Shown piece after piece: positions 1-7,033 of a DNA stretch of 36,806 bases; within the stretch, counting starts at the first letter, position 1; each line of letters begins with the position of its first letter. Source of the DNA: JBDTNQ01 sp039933635 (GTDB lineage: Bacteria; Acidobacteriota; Vicinamibacteria; Vicinamibacterales; SCN-69-37); assembly GCA_039933635.1 (NCBI GenBank), contig JBDTNQ010000033.1, forward strand, positions 1 through 36,806. The letters are read 5' to 3'. A program made the translations under genes and the position numbers. A model generated the notes under the pieces. It was not told where the DNA came from. It saw only the letters and a list, made by a program, of their open reading frames with translations, and did not search any database.

Positions 1-1544
1 GACCAGTGACACCGTGTGGCCATGATGTTGGCGGCGGCCTCGAGCGACGCGTGGCCGGGATGGCCGGTGGCGCCCAGGTTCGTCCGGCGCAGTACGGCGT
101 CGGCCAGACGCACCGCCGCGCCATGCTCGAGCGCGTACGCGATCTCGCCGGCCAGCACGGACGACCCGGGCGTGAGCGGAAACGCCAGGTTCGTCGCCAC
201 GGCATGGTCTATTACATCGGGCGCTTCGGTGCCGTACCAGTCCACGAGATGGCGACGAGTCTCGGCGTCGAGAGCCAGACGCGCCCCCCGGCAGCGCGCG
301 TCGATGGCCGCGGCGGTGCCTTCCGCGGTGCCTGCCGGCAGCGTCACGTTCGACGTATGCGAGGTCGACGACCGGTGGAGAGCCGCGCAGACCGCGTCAA
401 TCGCCGTGGCGGCGGCGAGGCGCGCCGTGGTGAACTTCACTCCGACTAGCGAATAGATGCCCTGGCTGACGTGCGTCACCAACTGGGATTCGGGTAGGAG
501 ATCCGCGCGCCCACGCGTGACACGCGCCGGCGTCAGGCCGTGGTGCACGACGCGGATCGACGCGCGGTCCGCATCCAGGTGCGGGAACGCCGTCCGCACA
601 TCGTCCAGCATCGTCGTCACCACGTCGGTGGGCGGTCGGTCCTCTGGCGCCTCGACGATCGCGTCGGACTGGAACGTGCCGACCAGCGAGTAGCCCTGCC
701 AGGGGACGCAGGTGAGCATGCGGCCGGACCGGCCGGGCGCCGCGATCGCGGCCGGCAACGCCGGGCGATCGAGGATCAGGTTCATCGCCCGGATCAATGG
801 GACGGAGCCGGTCAGCCCGAAGCGCTGATGGAGGTCTGGCAATCCCGCGCCCGCACACAACACGGTGGTGGCCGCCTCGATCTCCCGTTCCTCGCCCGAT
901 GGCCAGATCCGGACGCGGGCCCCTGTAATGCGCTCCCCGGTCCGCATGGGCGCCAGGCACTCGACGTAGTTGAAGAGCGCCGCGCCCGCGTGCGACGCGG
1001 CCTGCGCAATGAGCCCGTTGAGTCGATCGGGATGCCGGGCCTGATAGTCGTACCAGCGCGCACCACCAGTGAGTCCGCGGGTGTCGATGCCGGGAAAGGC
1101 CGCCTCGGTCTCCACCCGCGACAGCACTCCGCTTGCGGGCAGCTTCAATCCCTCTGGGACGCCCACGTTCCGGTCGCTCCCGATCGCGTCGTAGGCGGAG
1201 AGGCCGACGCGAAGTGCGAGACGGCTGCGCGTGCCCAGTCCGTATGTCCCGATCACGAAGGGCAAGGGCCTGATGAGGTGCGGCGCCAGCCTCGTCCACA
1301 TGCGACGTTCCGCGAGTTGCTCGCGCACTTTACCGAACGCGCCGTGCTGCAGGGCGCGCAGGCCGCCGTGAATCGTGCGTTGATGGTTGAACGAGAGCCC
1401 GGCGCCGAAATCATCGCGCTCGATCAGCACCACGCGCAGCCCGCGGCTGGCCGCGTCATAGGCCGCGAAGAGCCCGTGGATGCCGCCGCCGACGATCAGC
1501 ACGTCTGCATGGTCGGCGCCGAGGCGGCCGAGGTCACGCGTCAT
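1..1544 (-). CDS. GlpD-like FAD-dependent oxidoreductase (3' end cut by window edge)
   Basis: The minus-strand frame stays open from an ATG at 1544 to the left edge, giving at least 514 residues. The N-terminus has a Rossmann FAD motif, GGGIHG (residues 19-24), and the acidic end of the second beta strand (VVLIERDDF). The segment TIHGGLRALQHG (about 57-68) matches the HGGLRYL block of glycerol-3-phosphate dehydrogenases, and GVKFTTAR near the C-terminus matches their GGKLTTYR block. By family it should oxidise glycerol 3-phosphate or a related alcohol with FAD and pass electrons to quinone. It differs from classical GlpD in having SFNHQRT where the serine-rich TSSxSSK stretch normally precedes HGGLR, so the substrate is uncertain. 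The gene is divergent from the flavin-binding protein at 1734. A -10-like TAGGAT ends 8 nt before the ATG, so the mRNA may be leaderless. Confidence 0.8.
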   Translation of the reverse strand, partial: MTRDLGRLGADHADVLIVGGGIHGLFAAYDAASRGLRVVLIERDDFGAGLSFNHQRTIHGGLRALQHGAFGKVREQLAERRMWTRLAPHLIRPLPFVIGTYGLGTRSRLALRVGLSAYDAIGSDRNVGVPEGLKLPASGVLSRVETEAAFPGIDTRGLTGGARWYDYQARHPDRLNGLIAQAASHAGAALFNYVECLAPMRTGERITGARVRIWPSGEEREIEAATTVLCAGAGLPDLHQRFGLTGSVPLIRAMNLILDRPALPAAIAAPGRSGRMLTCVPWQGYSLVGTFQSDAIVEAPEDRPPTDVVTTMLDDVRTAFPHLDADRASIRVVHHGLTPARVTRGRADLLPESQLVTHVSQGIYSLVGVKFTTARLAAATAIDAVCAALHRSSTSHTSNVTLPAGTAEGTAAAIDARCRGARLALDAETRRHLVDWYGTEAPDVIDHAVATNLAFPLTPGSSVLAGEIAYALEHGAAVRLADAVLRRTNLGATGHPGHASLEAAANIMATRCHW

Positions 1545-1552
1545 TGGCCGCG

Positions 1553-1558
1553 ATCCTA
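1553..1558 (-). promoter_or_regulatory. Putative -10 element of the GlpD-like gene
   Basis: Read on the minus strand this is TAGGAT, 8 nt upstream of the ATG at 1544. Transcription would start about 0-2 nt before the start codon, giving a leaderless or nearly leaderless message. No convincing -35 box was found; TTCAAC lies 15 nt upstream. Confidence 0.35.
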
Positions 1559-1609
1559 CCCCGCGTGCGAGGTGTTGAACCAGCACAGGTGCGGCGTGTG
1601 GGGTGCGCT

Positions 1610-1638
1610 TTGACCGGCATCATCCGCCGTGCTACAGG
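1610..1638 (+). promoter_or_regulatory. Putative sigma-70 promoter of the PPOX-family gene
   Basis: TTGACC (1610-1615) is followed after 17 nt by TACAGG (1633-1638). Transcription would start near 1645. An upstream in-frame start at 1629 would then lie before the transcript start, which supports the ATG at 1734. Confidence 0.4.
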
Positions 1639-1733
1639 TTTTCCCGAAGCCCAGCCGGCGGAACTGGCAGGGCTTCTGTGGCACGTTGGGGCTGGCGATG
1701 CCATCCCAAGGCAGACACACATCAGACTCTTCC

Positions 1734-2177
1734 ATGAACCGATCAGACCTGCTCGCGTTCATGCGACGTGAGAAGTACGCCGTCGAGGCCTCCGTGAGTC
1801 CCGCCGGGCCCCAGGCCGCGCTGGTGGGCATTGTCGTTGGCGACGCCTTCGAGCTCGTCTTCGACACGCTGGACGCGACTCGAAAGGCGCGGAATTTGCG
1901 CGCTGATCCGAGGGTGGCGTTCGTGGTTGGCGGCACCGGCGCGAGCGCCGAGCAAACCGTCCAATACGCGGGCATCGCGGATGAGCCTTCTGGCGCTGAG
2001 CTGGACCGGCTCAAACAGCTGTATTTCGCACGCTTCCCTGAAGGGCCGACCCGCGCCTCGTGGAAGGGCATTACCTATTTCCGCGTTCGGCCGACATGGC
2101 TCCGGTTCAGCGACTTCAGGGAGGAGCCACCATTCGTCATCGAGTTCACCGGGGCCGATCTCACCACCCTTCGCTGA
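1734..2177 (+). CDS. Pyridoxamine 5'-phosphate oxidase (PPOX) family flavin-binding protein
   Basis: This 147-residue protein has the split-barrel pattern of small FMN/F420-binding PPOX-like proteins: an N-terminal helix (LLAFMRREKYAVEASV), the barrel strands VVGDAFELVFDTLDATRKARNL, then DPRVAFVVGG, and a C-terminal TYFRVRPTWLRFSDF. The DTxDxTRKxRNLRxDPRVA stretch is characteristic of the family. The exact substrate cannot be read from the sequence; many members reduce or bind flavin-type cofactors or act on vitamin B6. In-frame ATGs at 1629 and 1698 were passed over because homology starts at MNRSDLL and a promoter candidate lies between. No strong Shine-Dalgarno sequence precedes 1734. It is divergent from the FAD oxidoreductase, so the pair may share regulation. 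Confidence 0.75.
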   Translation: MNRSDLLAFMRREKYAVEASVSPAGPQAALVGIVVGDAFELVFDTLDATRKARNLRADPRVAFVVGGTGASAEQTVQYAGIADEPSGAELDRLKQLYFARFPEGPTRASWKGITYFRVRPTWLRFSDFREEPPFVIEFTGADLTTLR

Positions 2178-2236
2178 CTCGCTCGATTGACGGAGCGATC
2201 GCGCGCCGACGCCTCGCGTGTACTATGTTCGGCAAC

Positions 2237-2998
2237 ATGCCTCCGTCGAGCGCGCGCGTGCGCGAGTACTGGGACGCGCACATCCACGACCTCGAGATCT
2301 CCGGCCACGCCGCGGGCACCCCCGGCTTCTTCGCGGATCTGGATCAGTATCACTTCGAGAAGCTCCATCATTTACTGCGACTCGTCGACTTCACCGCCTG
2401 GCGCGGCCGGGACGTTCTGGACGTGGGATGCGGCGCCGGCGTCGAAGTGGTCCGGTTCGCGCGGGGCGGCGCCCGGGTAGCTGGTGTCGACCTCTCGGGC
2501 CAGGCGGTGGCGCTGACACGACAGAACGTCAGCCAACAAGGCCTGCACGCGGGACTGGCTGTCGCCGACGGGGAACGGCTGCCGTTTCCCGACGCGTCGT
2601 TCGACTACGTCTTTGCCCACGGCGTGGTGCAGTACGCAGCCGACGACCGCACCGTGGTGGCGGAGGTCCGGCGTGTGCTGCGGCCTGGCGGCACCGCGCT
2701 CTTTCAGGTGTACAACCGCGTGTCCTGGCTGCACCTGCTCTCCAAGGTCATGAAGGTCCCACTCGAACATGAAGACGCCCCGGTCCTGCGCCGCTACTCG
2801 ATTCCGGAGTTTCGCGAACTGCTATCGGCATTCACGGGCGTCGAAATCATTCCGGAGCGGTTTCCGGTAAAGAGCCGGCTGCACAAGGGCTGGAAGGGCG
2901 CGCTCTACAACGCGGCATTCGTCGGCACGTTCAACGCCCTGCCACGAGCGCTCGTTCGAAGGTTCGGTTGGCATCTCCTGGCGATTTGTCGCAAATGA
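2237..2998 (+). CDS. Class I SAM-dependent methyltransferase
   Basis: The 253-residue protein has the Rossmann methyltransferase fold. Motif I is VLDVGCGAG (residues 60-68), followed by the acidic GVDLS that binds the SAM ribose, ADGERLPFPDASFDYVFAHGVV for motifs II/III, and EVRRVLRPGG before the C-terminal part. This is the UbiE/type 11 arrangement, which usually methylates small molecules or lipids; the acceptor is unknown. The start is ATG 2237. Another ATG at 2225 overlaps a -10-like TACTAT (2221-2226), so 2237 is preferred if that promoter is real. The stop overlaps the dapF start as ATGA (2995-2998), so dapF is probably translationally coupled. Confidence 0.8.
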   Translation: MPPSSARVREYWDAHIHDLEISGHAAGTPGFFADLDQYHFEKLHHLLRLVDFTAWRGRDVLDVGCGAGVEVVRFARGGARVAGVDLSGQAVALTRQNVSQQGLHAGLAVADGERLPFPDASFDYVFAHGVVQYAADDRTVVAEVRRVLRPGGTALFQVYNRVSWLHLLSKVMKVPLEHEDAPVLRRYSIPEFRELLSAFTGVEIIPERFPVKSRLHKGWKGALYNAAFVGTFNALPRALVRRFGWHLLAICRK

Positions 2999-3810
2999 AG
3001 GATCGAGTTGTGGCGCCTCTCTCACTCGTCAAGACACACGCGTTCGGCAACGACTTCCTGCTCCTGCACCGCGCAGACGTCTCACAGGGAACGGACCTGC
3101 CCGGCCTTGCCCGCGCGATCTGCAACCGCCACTGGGGGCTCGGGGCGGACGGGCTGATGCTCATCGAACCCACATCCGACGGCGCACGCACGCAACTCTT
3201 GAACGCCGACGGGAGTGCCGCAGAGGTGTCGGGCAACGGCGTGCGGTGTGCGGCTGCCTGGGTCGCACACGAGCGTCGCCTGCGGGCCGGCGGCCGCCTC
3301 GTGATCGAGACCGCCGCAGGACCCAAGCGCCTGGAATTGCTCGAGTCCACCGCGTTCACGTTCACGTTCCGCGCGGAAATGGGACCGCCCACGGAACTGC
3401 GCGAGGAAACCCTCGATGTGGACGGCACGCCCGTACGATGCGTGGTGCTACGCGTCGGCAACCCGCAATGTGTGGTACTCGGTCCCGTCACGGTGGAGCG
3501 CCTGCAAGGGCTGGCCTCGAAGTTGGCCGTCCATCCGTTCTTCCCCGAGGGCACGAACGTCGAACTGGCCACGGTCGAGTCGCCGAGTCGCGTGCGGATT
3601 CTGATCTGGGAACGCGGCGTCGGGCCCACGGAAGCGTCGGGCACCGGCGCATGCGCGTCGGCGGTGGCCGCCGCATTCGCTGGTGGGGCTTCCCGCATGG
3701 TCGAGGTGGCCTCGCCGGGCGGATCGCAACACGTCGAGTGGACCGATCAGACGATTTGGCTCACGGGCTGGGCGACGGTCGTCGGTCGCTGCGAGTGGTG
3801 GGGGGCATAG
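2995..3810 (+). CDS. dapF: Diaminopimelate epimerase
   Basis: DapF interconverts LL- and meso-diaminopimelate without a cofactor, supplying lysine and peptidoglycan synthesis in the cytoplasm. The 271-residue length is normal. The opening KTHAFGNDFLLL matches the family KMHGLGNDF block. The two catalytic cysteines are C85 in EVSGNGVRCAA and C220 in EASGTGACASA, each in its expected context. The chosen ATG at 2995 overlaps the upstream methyltransferase stop. An in-frame TTG at 2968 would add nine residues and is less likely. No other lysine-pathway gene is in the window, so the gene is separated from the dap operon found in some bacteria. Confidence 0.93.
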   Translation: MKDRVVAPLSLVKTHAFGNDFLLLHRADVSQGTDLPGLARAICNRHWGLGADGLMLIEPTSDGARTQLLNADGSAAEVSGNGVRCAAAWVAHERRLRAGGRLVIETAAGPKRLELLESTAFTFTFRAEMGPPTELREETLDVDGTPVRCVVLRVGNPQCVVLGPVTVERLQGLASKLAVHPFFPEGTNVELATVESPSRVRILIWERGVGPTEASGTGACASAVAAAFAGGASRMVEVASPGGSQHVEWTDQTIWLTGWATVVGRCEWWGA

Positions 3811-3898
3811 CCGCCGGCCGCGGGGTCGACATCGCTACGCGCCTGCAGTTCGAGATCGCGATCTTTGCCATGTCGCCACGGCAGGCACGCGAAAACTG

Positions 3899-4456
3899 CT
3901 ACCTCACGCGCCTGGGTACTGGGCCCGCGGTCGTGCCGAGTTCCGCGTGCAACGCCTCATTAACCGGCTGCAATCGATCGATCGCGGCCTGATACGCCTG
4001 ACGTTCCATCGCTGCGCCCGATTCTTGCAAGGCACTCTCGGCATCAACGATCGCCGCGCGAAGTTTCACGAGTTGCGGGCCGCGCGACGATGGAGCGGTG
4101 AGGCGCGTTCGGGCGACGGGCAACAGCCGCGCGACGTCGGCCAGCAGACGCTCGGCGTCGCTACGCGCGGCAGCCTTGTTGTCAGCCGCGCGCTTGGCGG
4201 CGTGGTACGCCGTGTCGCGGGCTTCGACGGCGAGCGATAGGGCCAGCCGGTAGTCATGCTGCGCGACCGCGGCATCGTATTTGTCGAGCGCCGATTGCGC
4301 CGACGTGAGGTCCGCCGACGCGTACTCTGCGGCGCCGGCTTCACGTGCGGCGGTGATGGCGCCTTCAGCCTGATGTCGTTCCTTGTCGGGAGGCGTCGAA
4401 CAGGCGGCGATGAGCAGAAGGCCGCCGACGATCGGCGCACATAGCGGGCGGATCAT
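3899..4456 (-). CDS. DUF4398-like lipoprotein
   Basis: This 185-residue protein begins with a lipoprotein signal: a positively charged start, a hydrophobic core and a lipobox LIAAC, with the acylated cysteine at residue 19. It should be anchored in the envelope. The mature part is alanine-rich and alpha-helical (ITAAREAGAAEYASADLTSAQSAL and similar), with heptad-like spacing. That resembles DUF4398 proteins, which often precede OmpA-type proteins, but no OmpA gene adjoins it here. It is convergent with dapF and divergent from radC. The start at 4456 sits 9 nt after a -10-like TATACT. Function is unknown. Confidence 0.7.
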   Translation of the reverse strand: MIRPLCAPIVGGLLLIAACSTPPDKERHQAEGAITAAREAGAAEYASADLTSAQSALDKYDAAVAQHDYRLALSLAVEARDTAYHAAKRAADNKAAARSDAERLLADVARLLPVARTRLTAPSSRGPQLVKLRAAIVDAESALQESGAAMERQAYQAAIDRLQPVNEALHAELGTTAGPVPRRVR

Positions 4457-4465
4457 GCGTCCGCG

Positions 4466-4471
4466 AGTATA
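4466..4471 (-). promoter_or_regulatory. Putative -10 element of the lipoprotein gene
   Basis: TATACT on the minus strand, 9 nt before the ATG at 4456. The predicted leader is only a few nucleotides. No clear -35 box is visible. Confidence 0.35.
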
Positions 4472-4520
4472 ACGCAGCGCTTCGCGACGCGCGCCGCGCT
4501 GGAGGAGTGAACACGCGCTG

Positions 4521-5189
4521 ATGCATGACGTGCTCCCGGACGATCGCCCGCGCGAGAAGCTCGAACGGTACGGCGTACGCACGCTTGGCGACAACGAACT
4601 GCTCGCGGTGCTCATCGGACATGGCAGCGCCGGCCACAGCGCGCTCTCGGTCGCCAATACGCTGCTGGCGGATGCAGGCGGCGTGCAGGGTCTGCCCAAA
4701 CTGCACCACGGCGCGATGACGAGGCACGCCGGCATCGGCGCCGCTCAAGCGAGCCGCATCCAGGCCGCCGTCGAACTCGGCCGCCGCACCCTCACGCGGC
4801 CGGCAACTCCCCGGCTCCAGTTCCGGTCGGCACGCGACGTCGCCACGTTCCTCCTGCCGCGGTTCGGCGCGCACGTCGTCGAGCAGTTCGGCGTGGTCCT
4901 GCTCGACGCGCGCCACCGCCTCGTGGCGACACGCGTGATTTCGATAGGATCGGTCGACCAGAGCCTGGCCCAGCCGCGTGACGTGTACCGCGAGGCCATG
5001 CTGGCGGGTGCACCAGCGGTGGTCGTGTTCCACAATCATCCGTCCGGCGACCCCACGCCGAGCGATGATGATGTGGCGCTCACGACGCGAATGAAGCACG
5101 CGGGCCACATCGTGGGGGTCGATCTGGTCGATCACGTCATCCTTGCGGACGCTGGCTATTTCTCCATGAAGGAACAGAGGCTGATCTGA
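4521..5189 (+). CDS. radC: RadC / UPF0758 JAB-domain protein
   Basis: This 222-residue protein has the two RadC parts: an N-terminal helical domain (RPREKLERYGVRTLGDNELLAVLI, with a helix-hairpin-helix-like GIGAAQASRIQAA) and a C-terminal JAB/MPN metalloprotease-like domain. The JAMM motif is complete: H171 and H173 in HNHPSGDPTPSDDD, with S181 and D184. Despite its name, RadC has no firmly established role in DNA repair. GGAGGAG lies 13 nt before the ATG, somewhat far but the only candidate. The stop overlaps the larC start as TGATG, so the two are probably co-translated. Confidence 0.9.
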   Translation: MHDVLPDDRPREKLERYGVRTLGDNELLAVLIGHGSAGHSALSVANTLLADAGGVQGLPKLHHGAMTRHAGIGAAQASRIQAAVELGRRTLTRPATPRLQFRSARDVATFLLPRFGAHVVEQFGVVLLDARHRLVATRVISIGSVDQSLAQPRDVYREAMLAGAPAVVVFHNHPSGDPTPSDDDVALTTRMKHAGHIVGVDLVDHVILADAGYFSMKEQRLI

Positions 5190-6460
5190 TGGCACGCGTG
5201 ATGTATCTGGAGTGCTTCTCCGGTGCGGCCGGCGACATGCTGCTCGGCGCGCTGATTGATGCCGGACTACCCGTCGATGCGCTCCGGGACGCGCTCGGCA
5301 GCCTGGCTGTGGCGCACGAGATCACGGTGAACCAGGTGCTGCGCTGCGGCATCACCGCGACGAAGTTCGATGTTGCCCCGCTCGGCCAAGTAGCCGGGGA
5401 CGACACTCGCAAGCCCCACACCCACGGGACTGGCGCCTCCGCCCGCACCCATACGCACGCAGAGGAGGACGGCCACCGCTCGCTCGACGAGATCATCCGC
5501 TTGGTGGAGCGCTCGAGCCTGTCCGTGCCGGCCCAGACGCGTGCGGCGGCGCTCTTTCGACGCCTCGCCCAGGTCGAGGCGGATATTCACGGCGTGCCGG
5601 TCAACGACGTGCATCTGCACGAGGTTGGCGCGCTCGATTCCATTATCGACATCGCCGGGGCCGTGTTTGCCATGGAGTGGTTCGGTATCGACGACATCGA
5701 GGCCTCGCCACTCAACGTCGGCAGCGGCGTGGTCGACATCGCGCACGGACGATTTCCGGTGCCCGCGCCGGCGACCATGCGCCTGCTCAAGGGCGTGCCG
5801 GTCTACAGCGATGGCCCGAAGATGGAACTGGTGACGCCGACCGGCGCGCTCCTGGTGAGCGACTACGCGCGTCGCTATGGGCCGCTGCCGGCCATGACCC
5901 TCGGTCGCGTCGGCTATGGGGCCGGGACGCGGGATACACCCACCTCACCGAACGTTCTTCGCGTCGTCATCGGAGACCGGATGGAGACCGCCGGGCAGGA
6001 ACAGCCCTCGGCTGTTGTCCAGATCGAGGCCGAGATCGACGACATGAACCCTCAGCTCTTCGGGCCGGCAACCGACAGGCTGTTTCAGGCCGGCGCCCTC
6101 GACGTGTTCCTGACTCCGGTCTTCATGAAGAAGGGCCGGCCCGGGACACTGTTGACCGTGCTGGCCGCGCCACCGCGCCGCGAAGGGATACTGGATGTGA
6201 TCTTTCGCGAGACGACCACCATCGGCGTGCGTATCCAGACCTTGGAACGGGAAACGTTGGATCGAACGTGGGAGGAGGTGGCGGTGCCCGGCGGGCGTGT
6301 CCGGATCAAACTCGCCACCCGCGCGGGCGTTGTCGTCAACGCGGTCCCGGAGTTCGATGATTGCGTGAAGGTGGCGGAGATGAGCGGCCGGCCGTTGAAG
6401 CAGGTGCAGGCCGATGCGCTGAGCGCGTGGTCGAGAAGCTCGGCCTCCGGCAACGGTTGA
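5189..6460 (+). CDS. larC: LarC, nickel-insertion protein for the nickel-pincer (NPN) cofactor
   Basis: LarC inserts nickel into the pyridinium bisthiocarboxylate mononucleotide using CTP, the last step in making the cofactor of lactate racemase LarA and its relatives. The 423-residue protein opens with the family signature YLECFSGAAGDMLLGALIDAG and carries HLHEVGALDSIIDIAG and the PTGALL block. A His-rich stretch (residues 77-96, with HTHG and HTHAEEDGH) is a likely nickel-binding region. In Lactobacillus plantarum the gene is split into larC1/larC2 by a programmed frameshift; here it is one continuous frame. It overlaps radC by one base. larA, larB and larE are not in the window. Confidence 0.9.
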   Translation: MARVMYLECFSGAAGDMLLGALIDAGLPVDALRDALGSLAVAHEITVNQVLRCGITATKFDVAPLGQVAGDDTRKPHTHGTGASARTHTHAEEDGHRSLDEIIRLVERSSLSVPAQTRAAALFRRLAQVEADIHGVPVNDVHLHEVGALDSIIDIAGAVFAMEWFGIDDIEASPLNVGSGVVDIAHGRFPVPAPATMRLLKGVPVYSDGPKMELVTPTGALLVSDYARRYGPLPAMTLGRVGYGAGTRDTPTSPNVLRVVIGDRMETAGQEQPSAVVQIEAEIDDMNPQLFGPATDRLFQAGALDVFLTPVFMKKGRPGTLLTVLAAPPRREGILDVIFRETTTIGVRIQTLERETLDRTWEEVAVPGGRVRIKLATRAGVVVNAVPEFDDCVKVAEMSGRPLKQVQADALSAWSRSSASGNG

Positions 6461-6499
6461 GGTCGACCTCGGGCCTGAGGGTTCGGACGTCCTTGCCCG

Positions 6500-6802
6500 C
6501 TACTGCGTGACGAACGGCACGCCCACGGTGGCGCCGCCGAGGCTGCAGGCCAGACTGCGCGGCTCGAGCCGGCCGAAACGCCCCTCGAGGTAACTCACGG
6601 CGACGCGAAGGGCCAGGCGTTCGCTCGTCGCCAGAATCTTGATGCGGCGTCCGTCCTTGCCGAAAAGCGGCCTGATGATCTGGCCGTAGTTCTCCAGCAC
6701 AGACATCCGTGCGATGTACCGGGTCAGCCCGGTCTCGCTCTGCTGTGGCTCGACTTCAATCAGGCAATTCCCCTGGGCGAATTCGACGCACTGGCTGGTC
6801 AT
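6500..6802 (-). CDS. Small hypothetical protein
   Basis: About 100 residues from the ATG at 6802 and not recognised. The sequence has a mixed alpha/beta pattern with a basic centre (FGKDGRRIKILATSERLALRVAVSYLEGRFGRLEPR), three cysteines, and no signal peptide or membrane segment. The start is chosen because AAGGGA lies 8 nt upstream; a GTG at 6832 would add ten residues. It is convergent with larC and divergent from metG. A perfect TTGACA (6932-6937, minus strand) lies upstream, but no good -10 accompanies it. Confidence 0.5.
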   Translation of the reverse strand: MTSQCVEFAQGNCLIEVEPQQSETGLTRYIARMSVLENYGQIIRPLFGKDGRRIKILATSERLALRVAVSYLEGRFGRLEPRSLACSLGGATVGVPFVTQ

Positions 6803-6964
6803 GGATGTCATCCCTTCGACTGAAACGCCCACACTGCAATCGCCGTGCCTGATGACGGAAGGGGACCGAGGCCGCTAGCGCGGGGTTTTCCATGCCTGGT
6901 GGGTCAATTGGGACCAAGGCTGGCCTGGGAGTGTCAATCCTGTGGGTCACATTCTGCCGCGCCC

Positions 6965-6992
6965 CTGGAGGCTCCCCCCCGGGCGGCTCCAG
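6965..6992. repeat. Inverted repeat upstream of metG
   Basis: CTGGAG (6965-6970) and its exact complement CTCCAG (6987-6992) flank a C-rich then G-rich centre that can pair further. It sits 12 nt before the metG -10 candidate, where a -35 box would be, so it could be an operator or a stem-loop. Function is unknown. Confidence 0.4.
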
Positions 6993-7004
6993 TCGACGGC
7001 AGGG

Positions 7005-7010
7005 TAGAAT
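7005..7010 (+). promoter_or_regulatory. Putative -10 element of metG
   Basis: TAGAAT lies 23 nt before the metG ATG, which predicts a leader of roughly 17 nt. No recognisable -35 box lies 16-18 nt upstream. Confidence 0.4.
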
Positions 7011-7033
7011 GAGCGTTTCGCGTTTCTGCACTC

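Noticed and set aside
540..1613. Plus-strand 357-codon frame
   Set aside because: Opposite to the GlpD-like gene, whose FAD motif and family blocks are unmistakable.
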